A stretch of 64,000 bases of DNA from contig NZ_JAGIOD010000002.1 of the NCBI RefSeq assembly GCF_017876545.1, positions 620,001 to 684,000 on the forward strand, in the 5' to 3' direction. The notes under the pieces were generated by a model. That model made no database searches and had not been told where the DNA came from. It saw only the letters and a program-made list of their open reading frames with translations. Origin of the DNA: Brachybacterium sacelli (lineage in GTDB: Bacteria > Actinomycetota > Actinomycetes > Actinomycetales > Dermabacteraceae). Positions 63,702-64,000 of the stretch are shown here, piece after piece. The number at the start of each line of letters is the position of its first letter. Position 1 is the stretch's first letter. A program made the position numbers and the translations under genes.

Positions 63702-64000
63702 GTGAAGCTCGAACTGCGCGGGATCACGAAGACCTTCGGGACCTTCGTGGCCAACGACGCCATCGACCTCGTCGTCGAACCCGGGGAGATCCACTCCCTG
63801 CTGGGGGAGAACGGGGCGGGGAAGTCGACCCTCATGAACGTCCTGTACGGGCTGTACCGCCCCGACGGCGGCGAGATCGTGATCGACGGCTCACCGGTGG
63901 TGTTCTCCGACCCCGGCGAGGCGATGGCCGCCGGCATCGGCATGGTCCATCAGCACTTCATGCTGGTGCCCGTGTTCACCGTCGCCGAGAACATGGTGCT
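63702..64000 (+). CDS. Nucleoside ABC transporter ATP-binding protein (3' end outside window)
   Basis: The first 99 codons show Walker A LLGENGAGKSTLMNVLYGL and the Q-loop region GMVHQHFMLVPVFTVAENMVL, typical of the double-ATPase YufO/NupO family. The GTG start follows AAGCGAGAGA. It is truncated by the window end, and permease genes are expected next. Confidence 0.93.
   Translation, partial: MKLELRGITKTFGTFVANDAIDLVVEPGEIHSLLGENGAGKSTLMNVLYGLYRPDGGEIVIDGSPVVFSDPGEAMAAGIGMVHQHFMLVPVFTVAENMV

Overview
The window is a piece of a high-GC actinobacterial chromosome. The 16S rRNA, an rRNA operon without spacer tRNAs, a zinc-type L33, an rpmG-hadA-hadB-murB block and heavy use of GTG starts with ATGA/GTGA overlaps all fit Micrococcales. 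By inference from the 16S text it is Brachybacterium or a close Dermabacteraceae relative; no database search was run.

Layout. 1-8657: the arginine operon argC(partial)-J-B-D-F-R-G-H. 8936-10204: tyrS. 10205-16371: rrn promoters, leader, 16S, spacer, 23S, 5S and a strong terminator. 16681-17688: a trans-polyprenyl diphosphate synthase. 17903-42319: a 24-kb accessory/envelope block. It starts with a 2064-residue membrane-anchored Ig-like/fibronectin-III surface protein. A tightly overlapping MoxR ATPase, DUF58, transglutaminase-like, RDD-FHA, PP2C phosphatase, FHA and receptor Ser/Thr kinase series follows, then an FHA-winged-helix protein and a 1487-residue FHA/FtsK-SpoIIIE ATPase of the type VII secretion (EssC/EccC) class. 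42405-45543: five WXG100 genes, one LpqN/DcrB-like gene and a near-perfect 846-bp duplication carrying an Esx pair. 45589-51636: yajQ, tRNA-Tyr, tRNA-Thr, tRNA-Met, rpmG, hadA, hadB, murB, glyA and folD. 51682-53158: an operator and a WXG100-lipase fusion. The rest is xthA, a TPP enzyme, sdhCDAB, a mannose-1-phosphate guanylyltransferase, an M20 amidohydrolase and the start of a BMP-type nucleoside ABC transporter.

The most interesting content is the type VII-like system. Its single ATPase fuses a probable ubiquitin-like domain and an FHA domain to three FtsK modules. It sits beside a kinase, a phosphatase and four further FHA or FHA-like modules, so phosphothreonine control of secretion is a natural hypothesis. 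No EccB/EccD/EccE, mycosin or EssA/EssB homologue is visible. All four transcription units that begin with a WXG100 domain carry the same palindrome, CCATGGGGA-N4-TCCCCATGG (one copy imperfect outside its core). In each case it ends exactly 20 nt before a TANNNT -10 hexamer, so it is centred near -43.5. One of these units is a WXG100-alpha/beta-hydrolase fusion more than 6 kb from the other sites. The shared promoter architecture ties it to the secretion locus as a probable secreted lipase or toxin.

The housekeeping parts are conventional. Points of note are a transglutaminase-like protein that lacks the catalytic Cys and His, a 58-bp perfect palindrome between convergent genes, and a 34-nt complementarity between the 16S-23S and 23S-5S spacers that should form the 23S processing stem.
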